Positions 24,051-32,435 of a stretch of 34,114 nt of DNA are shown one piece after another. Both the position numbers and the translations under genes were made by a program. Numbering within the stretch: position 1 is the stretch's first letter; each line of letters begins with the position of its first letter. The DNA is from an uncultured Clostridia bacterium. Its GTDB lineage: Bacteria > Bacillota > Clostridia > TANB77 > CAG-508. The DNA lies in contig CAKPGM010000016.1 of NCBI GenBank assembly GCA_934154805.1, forward strand, positions 1 to 34,114. Reading direction: 5' to 3'. A model generated the notes under the pieces. The model saw only the letters and a program-made list of their open reading frames with translations, made no database searches and had not been told where the DNA came from.

Positions 24051-24872
24051 CTATAGTTCTATTATATCCATCTCTGATGTAAAGTTTTTATTTCCATACG
24101 CAAATATTATACGTATCTTTCCATCTTGTCCGATAAAGAATGTTGATATATTTTGTATTTGGTATATATCATCATTTAAATCTCTTGTATATGTTTGATA
24201 TCCTGATATTTGAATTTTATTTGCTTCTTTTATTAATCTTGTTATCTCTGTATTTATCTTATCAGACACTTCACTTGTACTAATTTGATTTTGTTCTAAT
24301 ACCTCTTCTAACGTTACTTCCTTTTCTGTTTTTAGATTATAATTATATGTTTGCACAATAACTCTCTGTGCACTTGTTCCCTCTTTTAATGTCGATTTTA
24401 TTATTACTGATAATATATCTCCATTTATATAGCCTGTATATGTTATGCTATATATAGTATAGGCCTTAGAGTTTCCAAGTATATCCATTGCTTTATTAGC
24501 AAATATTTTTTGTGTTGCTGCATTAAAAGCATCTCCAGCTTCATTTTTTATATTAATAACTGGGATATGCATATCAACTTCATACTTATCCTCTTTGCTT
24601 TCTTCCAACTCATATGTTGTATATACTATTGGTCTATCTTCTACAATCTTCTTAATATCACTTGTATCATAATCATTAAGCTCCACATTATTATTAAATA
24701 AGCTATTGAATTCTTTTTTTAATGTTTCTTGTTCCTTTATATCTGTTTTATTATCGCCTTGTGTTCCATTTGATTCTGTGTTTTTTACCATTACACTAAA
24801 AACTATTGCCATTATTATTGAAATCACACAAACTATCCCTATTACTGTAAATATTATTTTTCTATTATTCAT
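24051..24872 (-). CDS. Membrane-anchored protein, RsiV/PdaC-like extracellular domain
   Basis: 273 residues: a short cytoplasmic start, one membrane segment (IIFTVIGIVCVISIIMAIVFS), a polar linker, then an outside domain. The domain carries the pattern HIPVINIKNEAGDAFNAATQ, ITYTGYINGDILSVII and NLKTEKEVTLEEVL, as in the DUF4163/DUF3298 region of RsiV-type and PdaC-type proteins of Firmicutes, which sense or bind lysozyme or cell-wall material. There is no catalytic deacetylase part. Function is uncertain. First gene of a run with topB, driven by the promoter at 24900-24928; CGAGGAAA precedes ATG 24872. Confidence 0.7.
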   Translation of the reverse strand: MNNRKIIFTVIGIVCVISIIMAIVFSVMVKNTESNGTQGDNKTDIKEQETLKKEFNSLFNNNVELNDYDTSDIKKIVEDRPIVYTTYELEESKEDKYEVDMHIPVINIKNEAGDAFNAATQKIFANKAMDILGNSKAYTIYSITYTGYINGDILSVIIKSTLKEGTSAQRVIVQTYNYNLKTEKEVTLEEVLEQNQISTSEVSDKINTEITRLIKEANKIQISGYQTYTRDLNDDIYQIQNISTFFIGQDGKIRIIFAYGNKNFTSEMDIIEL

Positions 24873-24899
24873 ATTTTTCCTCGTACATTCTTTTTTCGT

Positions 24900-24928
24900 A
24901 TTATATCACGAGCAACTCAAAATTTCAA
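24900..24928 (-). promoter_or_regulatory. Promoter for the membrane-anchored protein-topB run
   Basis: On the minus strand there is TTGAAA (24923-24928), 17 bases ending TGA, TATAAT (24900-24905). It is divergent from the BofC-like gene promoter, with only 5 bases between the two -35 boxes. No terminator is visible from here to 18950, so the transcript may include topB, the patatin gene and group B. Confidence 0.85.
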
Positions 24929-24933
24929 TTATT

Positions 24934-24962
24934 TTGTATATTATTAGCAATCTTGGTAAATA
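24934..24962 (+). promoter_or_regulatory. Candidate promoter of the BofC-like gene
   Basis: TTGTAT (24934-24939), 17 bases ending TGG, TAAATA (24957-24962), about 20 bases before the start codon. It is weaker than its divergent partner; a sporulation sigma factor could also act here, but no clear match was found. Confidence 0.5.
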
Positions 24963-24983
24963 CTAGAACTGAAAGGATATTAT

Positions 24984-25547
24984 ATGAAAAAGAGAGTTTT
25001 TTTAATTATTATTATCATTAGTATTTTAGCTATAATTATAAGTTTTTCCGTTTTAGTTTTCAGTATTTCAAAGATTAGCAAAAACACAGAATCATCACTA
25101 CCTAAGAACGAGGTTGTTCAAAATGCTCTTCCAACAAGTTATTCAGAAATATGTATTTCTCCCAATGCAACACTTACTAAAATTTGTACCTATAAAAAAT
25201 GTGGCCACACTGTTACTGCAAGTGAATCCGTTCCCAATAGTTTGGTGAACATTACTGAAGATGATTTCAAAAAACTTTATTCTGAGTGGAATTTAGTAAA
25301 GTTCACACCTTCTTTAGTCGAAGTTTCTAGAAAACTTGATGGTAACTGTGATGAACATTTTTTAGTAAAGGATACAAATGGATATATAGCAATTTATCAC
25401 ATAAAAAATGATAATGATTTTGAATTATTGGAGACCACTGGGATTGCTACAAAATATTTATCTCAAATAGATTTGAATGAACTGGAAAACGGTGTAACTT
25501 TATACGGAAAAGAAAAGCTGAATGCTTATATTGAGGATTTTGAATAA
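24984..25547 (+). CDS. BofC-like membrane-anchored protein
   Basis: 187 residues: an N-terminal membrane segment (VFLIIIIISILAIIISFSVLVF), then an extracytoplasmic domain. The second half fits the BofC C-terminal domain: NITEDDFKKLYSEWNLVKF, VSRKLDGNCDEHFLVKD, GYIAIYHIKND and the GIATKYLSQID end. In Bacillus, BofC restrains the SpoIVB protease between the spore membranes and so times sigma-K. Here the first half has a small Cys pair (ICTYKKCGH). BofC-domain proteins also occur outside the SpoIVB pathway, so the role is inferred. AAAGGATA precedes ATG 24984; it is a one-gene unit with a terminator. Confidence 0.78.
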   Translation: MKKRVFLIIIIISILAIIISFSVLVFSISKISKNTESSLPKNEVVQNALPTSYSEICISPNATLTKICTYKKCGHTVTASESVPNSLVNITEDDFKKLYSEWNLVKFTPSLVEVSRKLDGNCDEHFLVKDTNGYIAIYHIKNDNDFELLETTGIATKYLSQIDLNELENGVTLYGKEKLNAYIEDFE

Positions 25548-25551
25548 CGTA

Positions 25552-25592
25552 AAAGGCTCTGGTTATAAAACAAACCAAAGCCTTTATTTTAT
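25552..25592 (+). terminator. Terminator between the convergent BofC-like and pgsA genes
   Basis: There is a 13-bp stem with one C-A mismatch (25552-25564 and 25573-25585, outer arms AAAGGCT and AGCCTTT), an 8-base loop, then ATTTTATTTTGTT in the plus direction. On the other side there are only four T residues, so it may also help end the clpE-pgsA transcript. Confidence 0.82.
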
Positions 25593-26161
25593 TTTGTTAT
25601 TATTTCTCTATCTGCTGTTTTTAATTCTTCTTTATTTACATATCCTTTTTTGTAGAATTCTCTAAAATACATCACTAACGCAAATATTGTTAATACTAGT
25701 GCTACGTAATATATGTAAATATCAATATGATATTTAAAGTTAAAGTAGTTTATTGCAAGTGAAGATACTATTGCTATGTAAAATACTACTGTCGCTAATT
25801 TTCCATACCATCTACTAGATACAACAAGTTTTTTGCCATAAAGGAATGAAGCTCCTGCTATCATCACTGTTTCTTTAATAAACACTACTATTAATATCCA
25901 ATACGGAATAATATTGATGTATGACAACGCAATAAGTGTTGCTAGCTGTGTCATTTTATCAGCAAGTGGATCAATTAATTTTCCGAATTTTGTAATACAA
26001 TTAAATTTTCTAGCTATAACTCCATCTAGTACATCTGTTATTCCAGAAATTGTTAGAAACACAAACGCAGCTATGAAATTCTTATCTAAAATCGACCCAA
26101 ATATAAATGGTATAAAAACGAATCTACACGTCGTTAATATATTTGGTATGTGTTTAACCAT
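25589..26161 (-). CDS. pgsA: CDP-diacylglycerol-glycerol-3-phosphate 3-phosphatidyltransferase
   Basis: Membrane enzyme that makes phosphatidylglycerol phosphate. The CDP-alcohol phosphotransferase signature is complete: D-VL-DG-VI-AR, eight residues, G, three, D, three, D (ending GKLIDPLADK). About five hydrophobic segments are seen, and the early HIPNILTTCRF motif is typical of PgsA. The ORF reaches an ATG at 26176, but GGAGG lies 8 bases before the ATG at 26161, which gives the family N-terminus (MVKHIPNILT). It lies 14 bases after clpE with no terminator, so it is probably co-transcribed with it. Another CDP-alcohol transferase is possible but less likely. Confidence 0.9.
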   Translation of the reverse strand: MVKHIPNILTTCRFVFIPFIFGSILDKNFIAAFVFLTISGITDVLDGVIARKFNCITKFGKLIDPLADKMTQLATLIALSYINIIPYWILIVVFIKETVMIAGASFLYGKKLVVSSRWYGKLATVVFYIAIVSSLAINYFNFKYHIDIYIYYVALVLTIFALVMYFREFYKKGYVNKEELKTADREIITK

Positions 26162-26175
26162 ATTTTTTACCTCCA

Positions 26176-28515
26176 TTATTGGATATTAAACTCTAATTTA
26201 TTATCATTTTCATTCATATTTATTAATACTTTTTGTCCGTTGTTTAATTCAGATTTCAATATCATATCCGATAATTCATCTTCTACGTATCTTTGTATTG
26301 CTCTTCTTAAAGGTCTTGCTCCATATTTTAAATCAGTTCCTTTTTCTAGCAGATAATTCTTTGCTTCATCTGTAACTATTAGTCCAATGTTTCTATCATT
26401 TAATACTTTTTGTGTATCTGCTATCATTAAGTCCACTATTTGTAATAACTGTTCCCTTGTTAAAGAATCAAATGCTACAATTTCGTCAACTCTATTTAAG
26501 AACTCAGGTCTAAATAAATCTTTTAATGCATCCATCATTTTGTTCTTAGATGTTTCTGATGTTCCACCAAATCCAATTGAGTTGGTATTTAGATTTGAAC
26601 CTGCATTTGAAGTCATAATTATTATAGTGTTCTCGAAACTTACAGTATTTCCCTGTGAATCAGTTAATCTTCCATCATCTAACACCTGTAATAATATATT
26701 AAATACATCATGATGTGCTTTTTCGATTTCGTCAAGCAATATTATTGAATATGGATTTCTTTTTACTCTTTCAGTAAGTTGTCCTGCGTCATCATATCCC
26801 ACATATCCTGGAGGTGCACCTATAAGTTTTGCTGTAGAATTGCTCTCCATATATTCTGACATATCAAATCTTATAATTGATTTTTCATTTCCAAACATCT
26901 CATAAGATAAAGCTTTTGCAAGTTCTGTTTTTCCAACACCAGTTGGTCCGACAAATATAAATGAAGGTGGTCTTTTGGTGCTCTTTAGCCCCGCTCTATT
27001 TCTTCTTATTGCTCTTGAAACCGCCTCAACAGCTTCGTCTTGACCAATTATTCTTCTATGAAGATTTGCCTCTAAGTTTAGCAACTTTTTAGTTTCTTCT
27101 TCTGTAATTTTATTAACTGGTATTTTTGTCCAGCTTTCTATTACATTTGCAATATCTTGAACAGTTAGTTCTTTTGGTTGCATTCTTGCTTTAATTGCAT
27201 CTATTTGATTTAACAAAGCACATTCCTGAGTTTTTAACTCTGCTGCTTTTTGGTAATCTTCAGTAGAATCAGCTTGTGCTGCTTCTTCTTTTTGTTCTTG
27301 GATTTCTTTTAATTTATTATTTAATAACTCCAAATCATATAAATCTTTATCGTTGAGGTTTATTTTCGAACAAGCTTCATCTAATATATCAATAGCTTTG
27401 TCTGGCAAAAATCTATCGTGAATGTATTGCTCCGACATCATAACTGTTTTTCTAACGATTTCAGAAGAAATTTTTACGTGATGATAGTCTTCATAATATT
27501 TCTTTATTCCATCTAATATCTTTATTGTATCTTCTGCATTTGGCTCTTCTACTATAATTGGTTGAAATCTTCTCTCTAGTGCTGTATCTTTTTCTATATA
27601 CTTTCTGTACTCTTTTAATGTTGTAGTTCCTATTAATTGAATTTCACCATTAGCAAGAGATGGCTTTAGTATGTTAGCAGCATTCATAGAATGTTCTGCA
27701 TCACCAGCTCCAATTATGTTATGAATCTCGTCAATTACAAGAATTATATTGCCAGATTCTTTGCATTCACTTATTATTGCTTTCATTCTAGCTTCAAATT
27801 GTCCTCTGAACTGCGTACCTGCTATAATTGCAGTCATGTCTAAAAGATATACTTCTTTATTTAATAATTTAGCTGGAACTTCACCATTTGCTATTTTGAT
27901 AGCTAAGCCTTGAGCTATAGCTGTTTTTCCAACACCTGGTTCACCAATTAAACAAGGATTGTTTTTTAATCTTCTATTTAATATTTGAATCATTCTTTCT
28001 ATTTCTTTATCCCTGCCTATAACTTTGTCTATTTGGTTGTTCTTTGCTTTTACTGTTAAATTAGTTCCATATGTTTCTAGCGTTCTTCTTTTTTTATTTG
28101 TTTTTGTCTTTTCTTTCACTTTTTGTCTTCCACCAGAGAAGTCACTATTTGTTTCTCCCTCTGGTTGTGCACCTCCAAAAAGACCAGAAAAAATTGAACC
28201 TAATGGAATTCCTTTGGGCTGTTCTTCTCCCTCTACACCTTCTTGATTCATCATCTCTGATAATTGTTCTTCGTCTATACCTTCCATATTTGTTGCTAGA
28301 TTAGAAAACATTTCATCTATACCCTTTGTTAAATTTTGAATGTCTTTATCAGATAAATTTGCTTGTTTTGCAAGAGAATCTATAGGATTTATTTCTTTTT
28401 CTTTTGCACAATTATAGCAAAGACCTTCTACTTCTACTTTATTATCTGGACCTTGTTTATTTATAAAAATTACTGCTGTATTCTTTTTGCATATTGAACA
28501 TAACATATAGTTCAT
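26176..28515 (-). CDS. clpE: Clp protease ATP-binding subunit with N-terminal zinc finger (ClpE type)
   Basis: Class I Hsp100 unfoldase that feeds ClpP. The N-terminus has a C4 zinc finger (Cys6, Cys9, Cys33, Cys36) in place of the ClpC double-repeat domain, as in ClpE. A Gly/Gln-rich linker (about 90-150) leads to AAA-1 (Walker A GEPGVGKT 191-198, Walker B VIDEIH), a coiled middle region with a UVR-like segment (about 403-438), and AAA-2 (GPTGVGKT 523-530, Walker B LLDEIEKAH). The ClpP-docking tripeptide is IGF (NSIGFGG). It is 779 residues, longer than Bacillus ClpE. The ATG at 28515 is only 3 bases from GGAG; the in-frame ATG three codons later is an alternative. Tandem GTCAAA heptads in its promoter suggest CtsR control. 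Confidence 0.88.
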   Translation of the reverse strand: MNYMLCSICKKNTAVIFINKQGPDNKVEVEGLCYNCAKEKEINPIDSLAKQANLSDKDIQNLTKGIDEMFSNLATNMEGIDEEQLSEMMNQEGVEGEEQPKGIPLGSIFSGLFGGAQPEGETNSDFSGGRQKVKEKTKTNKKRRTLETYGTNLTVKAKNNQIDKVIGRDKEIERMIQILNRRLKNNPCLIGEPGVGKTAIAQGLAIKIANGEVPAKLLNKEVYLLDMTAIIAGTQFRGQFEARMKAIISECKESGNIILVIDEIHNIIGAGDAEHSMNAANILKPSLANGEIQLIGTTTLKEYRKYIEKDTALERRFQPIIVEEPNAEDTIKILDGIKKYYEDYHHVKISSEIVRKTVMMSEQYIHDRFLPDKAIDILDEACSKINLNDKDLYDLELLNNKLKEIQEQKEEAAQADSTEDYQKAAELKTQECALLNQIDAIKARMQPKELTVQDIANVIESWTKIPVNKITEEETKKLLNLEANLHRRIIGQDEAVEAVSRAIRRNRAGLKSTKRPPSFIFVGPTGVGKTELAKALSYEMFGNEKSIIRFDMSEYMESNSTAKLIGAPPGYVGYDDAGQLTERVKRNPYSIILLDEIEKAHHDVFNILLQVLDDGRLTDSQGNTVSFENTIIIMTSNAGSNLNTNSIGFGGTSETSKNKMMDALKDLFRPEFLNRVDEIVAFDSLTREQLLQIVDLMIADTQKVLNDRNIGLIVTDEAKNYLLEKGTDLKYGARPLRRAIQRYVEDELSDMILKSELNNGQKVLINMNENDNKLEFNIQ

Positions 28516-28547
28516 TATCTCCTATCTTTTTCAATTACATATACTAT

Positions 28548-28577
28548 ATAATACAATAAAATGGTCAAATAGTCAAA
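28548..28577 (-). promoter_or_regulatory. clpE promoter with CtsR-like tandem heptads
   Basis: On the minus strand the promoter is TTGACT (28571-28576), 17 bases, TATTAT (28548-28553). On the plus strand 28563-28577 reads GGTCAAA, T, AGTCAAA: two exact CtsR half-sites, one covering the -35. The known CtsR operator has three bases between heptads; here there is one. Control by CtsR is therefore likely but not certain. Confidence 0.65.
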
Positions 28578-28581
28578 TAAT

Positions 28582-30957
28582 TTAATCTTTCATTACTTGT
28601 ATTTTGTATTTTCCTTTTTTATCAACTATAATAGTTATCTCTCCATTTAAATCTGTCCTATATATCTTTGCTTTTATGTCTTGTAATCTCTGCATTACAC
28701 CTTCATTTGGATGTCCAAAAGTATTTCTTCTACCTACTCCAATTATAGCAGTTTCAGGCATCGCTAGTTGAAGAAATTCACTAGTACTTGACGTCTTAGA
28801 TCCGTGATGTGCAACTTTTAATATATTAACCTTCAAATTCTCTCCATATTCTTTCACCAATTCATTCTCAGCATCTTTTTCTATATCTCCAGTAAATAAC
28901 ATTGTAAACATTCTTTTATTTTTGGTTTTATAGCACATCTTAGCAACAATTGCATTTGCATTAAGTCCTCCTTTTCCATCATCTAACATCTTATCAGATG
29001 GGTGCAATATTTCAAAATATAAGCTTTTATCAATATTTATTTTTCCTCCTCTTTTTGCATTAATCACATTCACTTTCTTTTTTCTGCACATTTCCATTAT
29101 CTTTTCGAACTCTTTACAAATAGTAGCCTGTTTACCTATTATTATATTTTTTACTTTAATATTTTGTAAAACCTGCTCTAACCCTTGGCAATGATCACTA
29201 TCAAAATGAGATACCATCAGATAATCAATCTTTTTAACTTTTCTATCTAGCAAATATGGTAATAAAATTTGTTTTCCCACATCATACTTTTCCGGTTCTC
29301 TACTCCCCCCTCCATCTATTAATATCTTAGTTCCACTGGAGGTACATATGTATGTACTATCCCCTTGTCCTACATCCACAAAATATATCTTTAAATCTCC
29401 TTTCCAGTTTGTATTTATAATAATATTCATCACTAAAGATATAATAATAACTGTCGGTACAATCTTTTTTAATATTATTTTATTTCGTTTCTTTATAAAT
29501 ATAATTAGACAAGTTATGACTATATATATTGCAATCATTGTTATTACACTAGGTGTTCCAACAGTTATATTTGATACCGGGATTTTTGCAATTATATATG
29601 TGGCTTTTATAATAAATCGTAACACTATGTTTAAAAATACTCCCACAAACTTTGCTATTGGTAGCATAACTAACGATAGCATCAAAGTAATTAATCCCAA
29701 AACTATTGCAAAACCTAATAGTGGTCCCAGAAGTAAATTTGCTATCAAGAAATTTAACGATATCATATTAAAGTAGTATAGCGTAATCGGAAAAATTAGT
29801 AATGTAGCACTCAATGTCACATATGTATTTTCTAATATATATGTTTTTATTTTTGAATTGTATTTATGATTTTGCTCAAATTTATTTAACTCTTTGTTTA
29901 GTATAACAATTCCAATCGTTCCTAAATATGAAAGCTGTAATCCCAAATTAAATATAGTAAATGGATTATCTATTATAGTACATAACAGTGCAAATGCTAA
30001 AGTTTCGAAGCTATCTGCTTTTCTATATATCAGTACTGCTATAATTGACAATATTGAGCTAACTCCAGCTCTAATCACAGATAGGCTCATGCCAGTCATT
30101 ATCATAAAAATAATTATCGAAATTATATTAATAATATAACATCTTCTTTTTCCTATTAATTTCTCATTTAATATAAAATTCAAGCCTAGTACTAGATAAG
30201 AAAGATGAGCTCCAGAGACCGCTAACATATGTGACAGACTGCAATTTTTAAAACTCTCTTTTATATCTTCATCTATGTCTGAACTATCCCCTAGCAATAT
30301 TCCTATTGCTAAACCTGCTTCTTCTTTATCTAAAATTTTTATAAAATTTTCCTTTAATCTGTTTCGTAATTTATTTATAAACATATTGGCAAAACTTAAA
30401 TTCTTCTTTTTTAAAACTTTTAACTCATTCTCACAATTCAGAATTCCATATATCTTTTTATTTTTCAAATACTCTTGATAATTACTTCCTTTATAATTTC
30501 TTCTTCCTTCTGCTTCATCATAAAATCCCGATATTTTAACTTGATCTCCATATTCCAATTTTATTTTTTTGCTTTTTCTTACATACAATAAAAACTTTTT
30601 ACCTTTGTATTTGTTGTCTGTATCACCTTTCATTTGGTCGATTCTCACTACTGTAGTATATCTATAATCAGTTTCTTTTATATCATCACATATAGTTGCA
30701 ACAGCAGTGATTTCTTTACTGTTAAAATCTTTATAAAACTTTTCATATTTATTATTTAAATACACCGTTTTTCCTGTCGCTACTATTATTGTTACCATGA
30801 TTACAGCGATTATTTTATTGCATTTTTTTAATCTTATTGCTGTTATAACAGTTATTAAAGCAATTAATACAACAAGAGGTATACTTTTTTGTAAGTATAC
30901 CCCTATAATTATTCCTAAAACATATGATATAGCAACAATTAAAAGTGGTCTTTGCAT
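28582..30957 (-). CDS. comEC: DNA internalization protein ComEC/Rec2
   Basis: Membrane channel for uptake of single-stranded DNA. Order of parts: two or three N-terminal membrane segments, an outside OB-type DUF4131 region (about residues 60-170), the Competence membrane domain with EAGLAIGILLGDSSDIDE and HMLAVSGAHLSYLVLG, several further membrane segments, and a C-terminal metallo-beta-lactamase domain with FVDVGQGDSTYI, HFDSDHCQGL and VAHHGSKTSS. It is 791 residues, full length. ATG 30957 follows AAAAGGAGA. It lies 44 bases after the NlpC/P60 gene without a terminator. No comEA is in view, so the gene alone does not prove natural competence. Confidence 0.94.
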   Translation of the reverse strand: MQRPLLIVAISYVLGIIIGVYLQKSIPLVVLIALITVITAIRLKKCNKIIAVIMVTIIVATGKTVYLNNKYEKFYKDFNSKEITAVATICDDIKETDYRYTTVVRIDQMKGDTDNKYKGKKFLLYVRKSKKIKLEYGDQVKISGFYDEAEGRRNYKGSNYQEYLKNKKIYGILNCENELKVLKKKNLSFANMFINKLRNRLKENFIKILDKEEAGLAIGILLGDSSDIDEDIKESFKNCSLSHMLAVSGAHLSYLVLGLNFILNEKLIGKRRCYIINIISIIIFMIMTGMSLSVIRAGVSSILSIIAVLIYRKADSFETLAFALLCTIIDNPFTIFNLGLQLSYLGTIGIVILNKELNKFEQNHKYNSKIKTYILENTYVTLSATLLIFPITLYYFNMISLNFLIANLLLGPLLGFAIVLGLITLMLSLVMLPIAKFVGVFLNIVLRFIIKATYIIAKIPVSNITVGTPSVITMIAIYIVITCLIIFIKKRNKIILKKIVPTVIIISLVMNIIINTNWKGDLKIYFVDVGQGDSTYICTSSGTKILIDGGGSREPEKYDVGKQILLPYLLDRKVKKIDYLMVSHFDSDHCQGLEQVLQNIKVKNIIIGKQATICKEFEKIMEMCRKKKVNVINAKRGGKINIDKSLYFEILHPSDKMLDDGKGGLNANAIVAKMCYKTKNKRMFTMLFTGDIEKDAENELVKEYGENLKVNILKVAHHGSKTSSTSEFLQLAMPETAIIGVGRRNTFGHPNEGVMQRLQDIKAKIYRTDLNGEITIIVDKKGKYKIQVMKD

Positions 30958-31001
30958 GTTATCTCCTTTTAATTTGCCATATGTTTATTTAGTTTAAATC
31001 A

Positions 31002-32246
31002 CTAAATCAATCTTCTTGCAGTTGCATATCTATTATAATATCCACCAGATAATAGTGTAGATATTTTTACACAATACCCTGAACCAGATGATGCGTGTAT
31101 AAACTCACCATCTCCTATATAGATTCCACAATGTCCTATTCCGTCCATTGTTGGATACTCTAAAAAGAATACCAAATCTCCTGGTTGTAAATCCTCTTTT
31201 GCAACATATTCCCCTCTATTGGCCTGTGCACTAGCTGAATGGCTTAATGAATAGCCAAAGTGTTTATATACATACATTGTAAATCCAGAACAATCAAAAG
31301 ATGAGCTTCCAGATCCTCCATATACATATGGACATCCCAAATACTGCTTTGCATATGCTACAATTTCTTCTCCAAGATTAGATGATGTAGTATTAGTAGA
31401 CTGTGTCTTTTCTTGTTCTATATCTATAAATCTACCACTTCTGTTAGTCTCTTCTTCCTTGCTATCAGACAATAAATTCTTATAAATATATCCTTCATGT
31501 TCGTTATATTTTACCTTATACCAATCACCATTTTCCCCAATTACAGTAACATCAGTATTCTTTATTAAAGATGTTACTATCTCTTCACTTGTAGATGGTC
31601 CTTTTCTTATATATACTGATAATGCATTTATATATTTAGTAACATTATTATCATATAAAACTTCATCAGAGTTGTCTTTCGGCTCTTCTGTAGGTTTATT
31701 TTCTTCTGGTTTAGTTGTATCATTGTTGTCATCATTTGCTTTTGTAGTATCTATTCCACTCACTATCCAACCAGATATAGTATCAGTTTGTATAAAAGTC
31801 CATTTATTTGCTTTAGAAACAACCGTTACAGTATCACCTTTTTTCAACATACCTATTGTATTAGAATTAATCAAAGGCAAAATTTTTATTGCTGTTTTTT
31901 CCACATCTATTGTCATAGTAGTTCCACCTGTATCATTATTACTTATAGGATTCGTATTAGTAGTTGTTTCTGTTTTTGGTTCTTCATCTTTTACTTTAAT
32001 GTAATCTTTACTAACATATCCTTCTATATCTTTATATTTTACTTTATACCATCCGTTTGATTCAGATATTATTTCCACCTCATCATTTTGGCTTAACAAT
32101 TTCAAGATATCAGCAGATGTTGATGCTTCTTTTCTCAAGTTTAGAGTTTCAGTATCTACCTTTCCTGTTGATGCTTGTACCTTACTCGCAAATACTATCA
32201 TTAGTATAACTATTGCACTTGCTATTAAATATTTAACTTTATTCAT
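31002..32246 (-). CDS. Secreted SH3b-NlpC/P60 cell-wall endopeptidase
   Basis: 414 residues: signal peptide (YLIASAIVILMIVFASKVQA, cut near residue 25), SH3b domain 1 (about 28-86), SH3b 2 (about 112-166), SH3b 3 (about 204-260) with low-complexity Thr/Asn/Glu linkers, then an NlpC/P60 domain from about 290. Catalytic Cys319 lies in SSFDCSGF and the histidine in GIGHCGIYIGDGEFIHASS. Members cut D-Glu to diamino-acid bonds in stem peptides; SH3b domains bind the wall. The ATG at 32246 and promoter at 32299-32327 make it an independent unit, perhaps reading on into comEC. Confidence 0.94.
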   Translation of the reverse strand: MNKVKYLIASAIVILMIVFASKVQASTGKVDTETLNLRKEASTSADILKLLSQNDEVEIISESNGWYKVKYKDIEGYVSKDYIKVKDEEPKTETTTNTNPISNNDTGGTTMTIDVEKTAIKILPLINSNTIGMLKKGDTVTVVSKANKWTFIQTDTISGWIVSGIDTTKANDDNNDTTKPEENKPTEEPKDNSDEVLYDNNVTKYINALSVYIRKGPSTSEEIVTSLIKNTDVTVIGENGDWYKVKYNEHEGYIYKNLLSDSKEEETNRSGRFIDIEQEKTQSTNTTSSNLGEEIVAYAKQYLGCPYVYGGSGSSSFDCSGFTMYVYKHFGYSLSHSASAQANRGEYVAKEDLQPGDLVFFLEYPTMDGIGHCGIYIGDGEFIHASSGSGYCVKISTLLSGGYYNRYATARRLI

Positions 32247-32298
32247 ACTCTTCTCCTAAATAATATATTTTTATTATCTCTTTAGTATTCACGCCTAT

Positions 32299-32327
32299 AG
32301 TATATAATTAAACTATTAAAAAGTCAA
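32299..32327 (-). promoter_or_regulatory. Promoter of the NlpC/P60 gene
   Basis: On the minus strand there is TTGACT (32322-32327), 17 bases, TATACT (32299-32304), about 50 bases before the start codon. It lies immediately behind the tuf terminator. Confidence 0.85.
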
Positions 32328-32370
32328 TTTTTATATGATATATTTTAAATTTTTTACCATTTTTATATAG

Positions 32371-32414
32371 AAAAAAAATAGCAAGGTTATACAATTTCTT
32401 GTACCCCTTGCTAT
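32371..32414 (-). terminator. Intrinsic terminator of tuf
   Basis: A perfect 9-bp stem (ATAGCAAGG at 32378-32386, CCTTGCTAT at 32406-32414) has a 19-base loop that can fold further (TACAA with TTGTA). On the minus strand eight T residues follow directly. Confidence 0.95.
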
Positions 32415-32435
32415 TAATTTATTTTATAGTTATTA

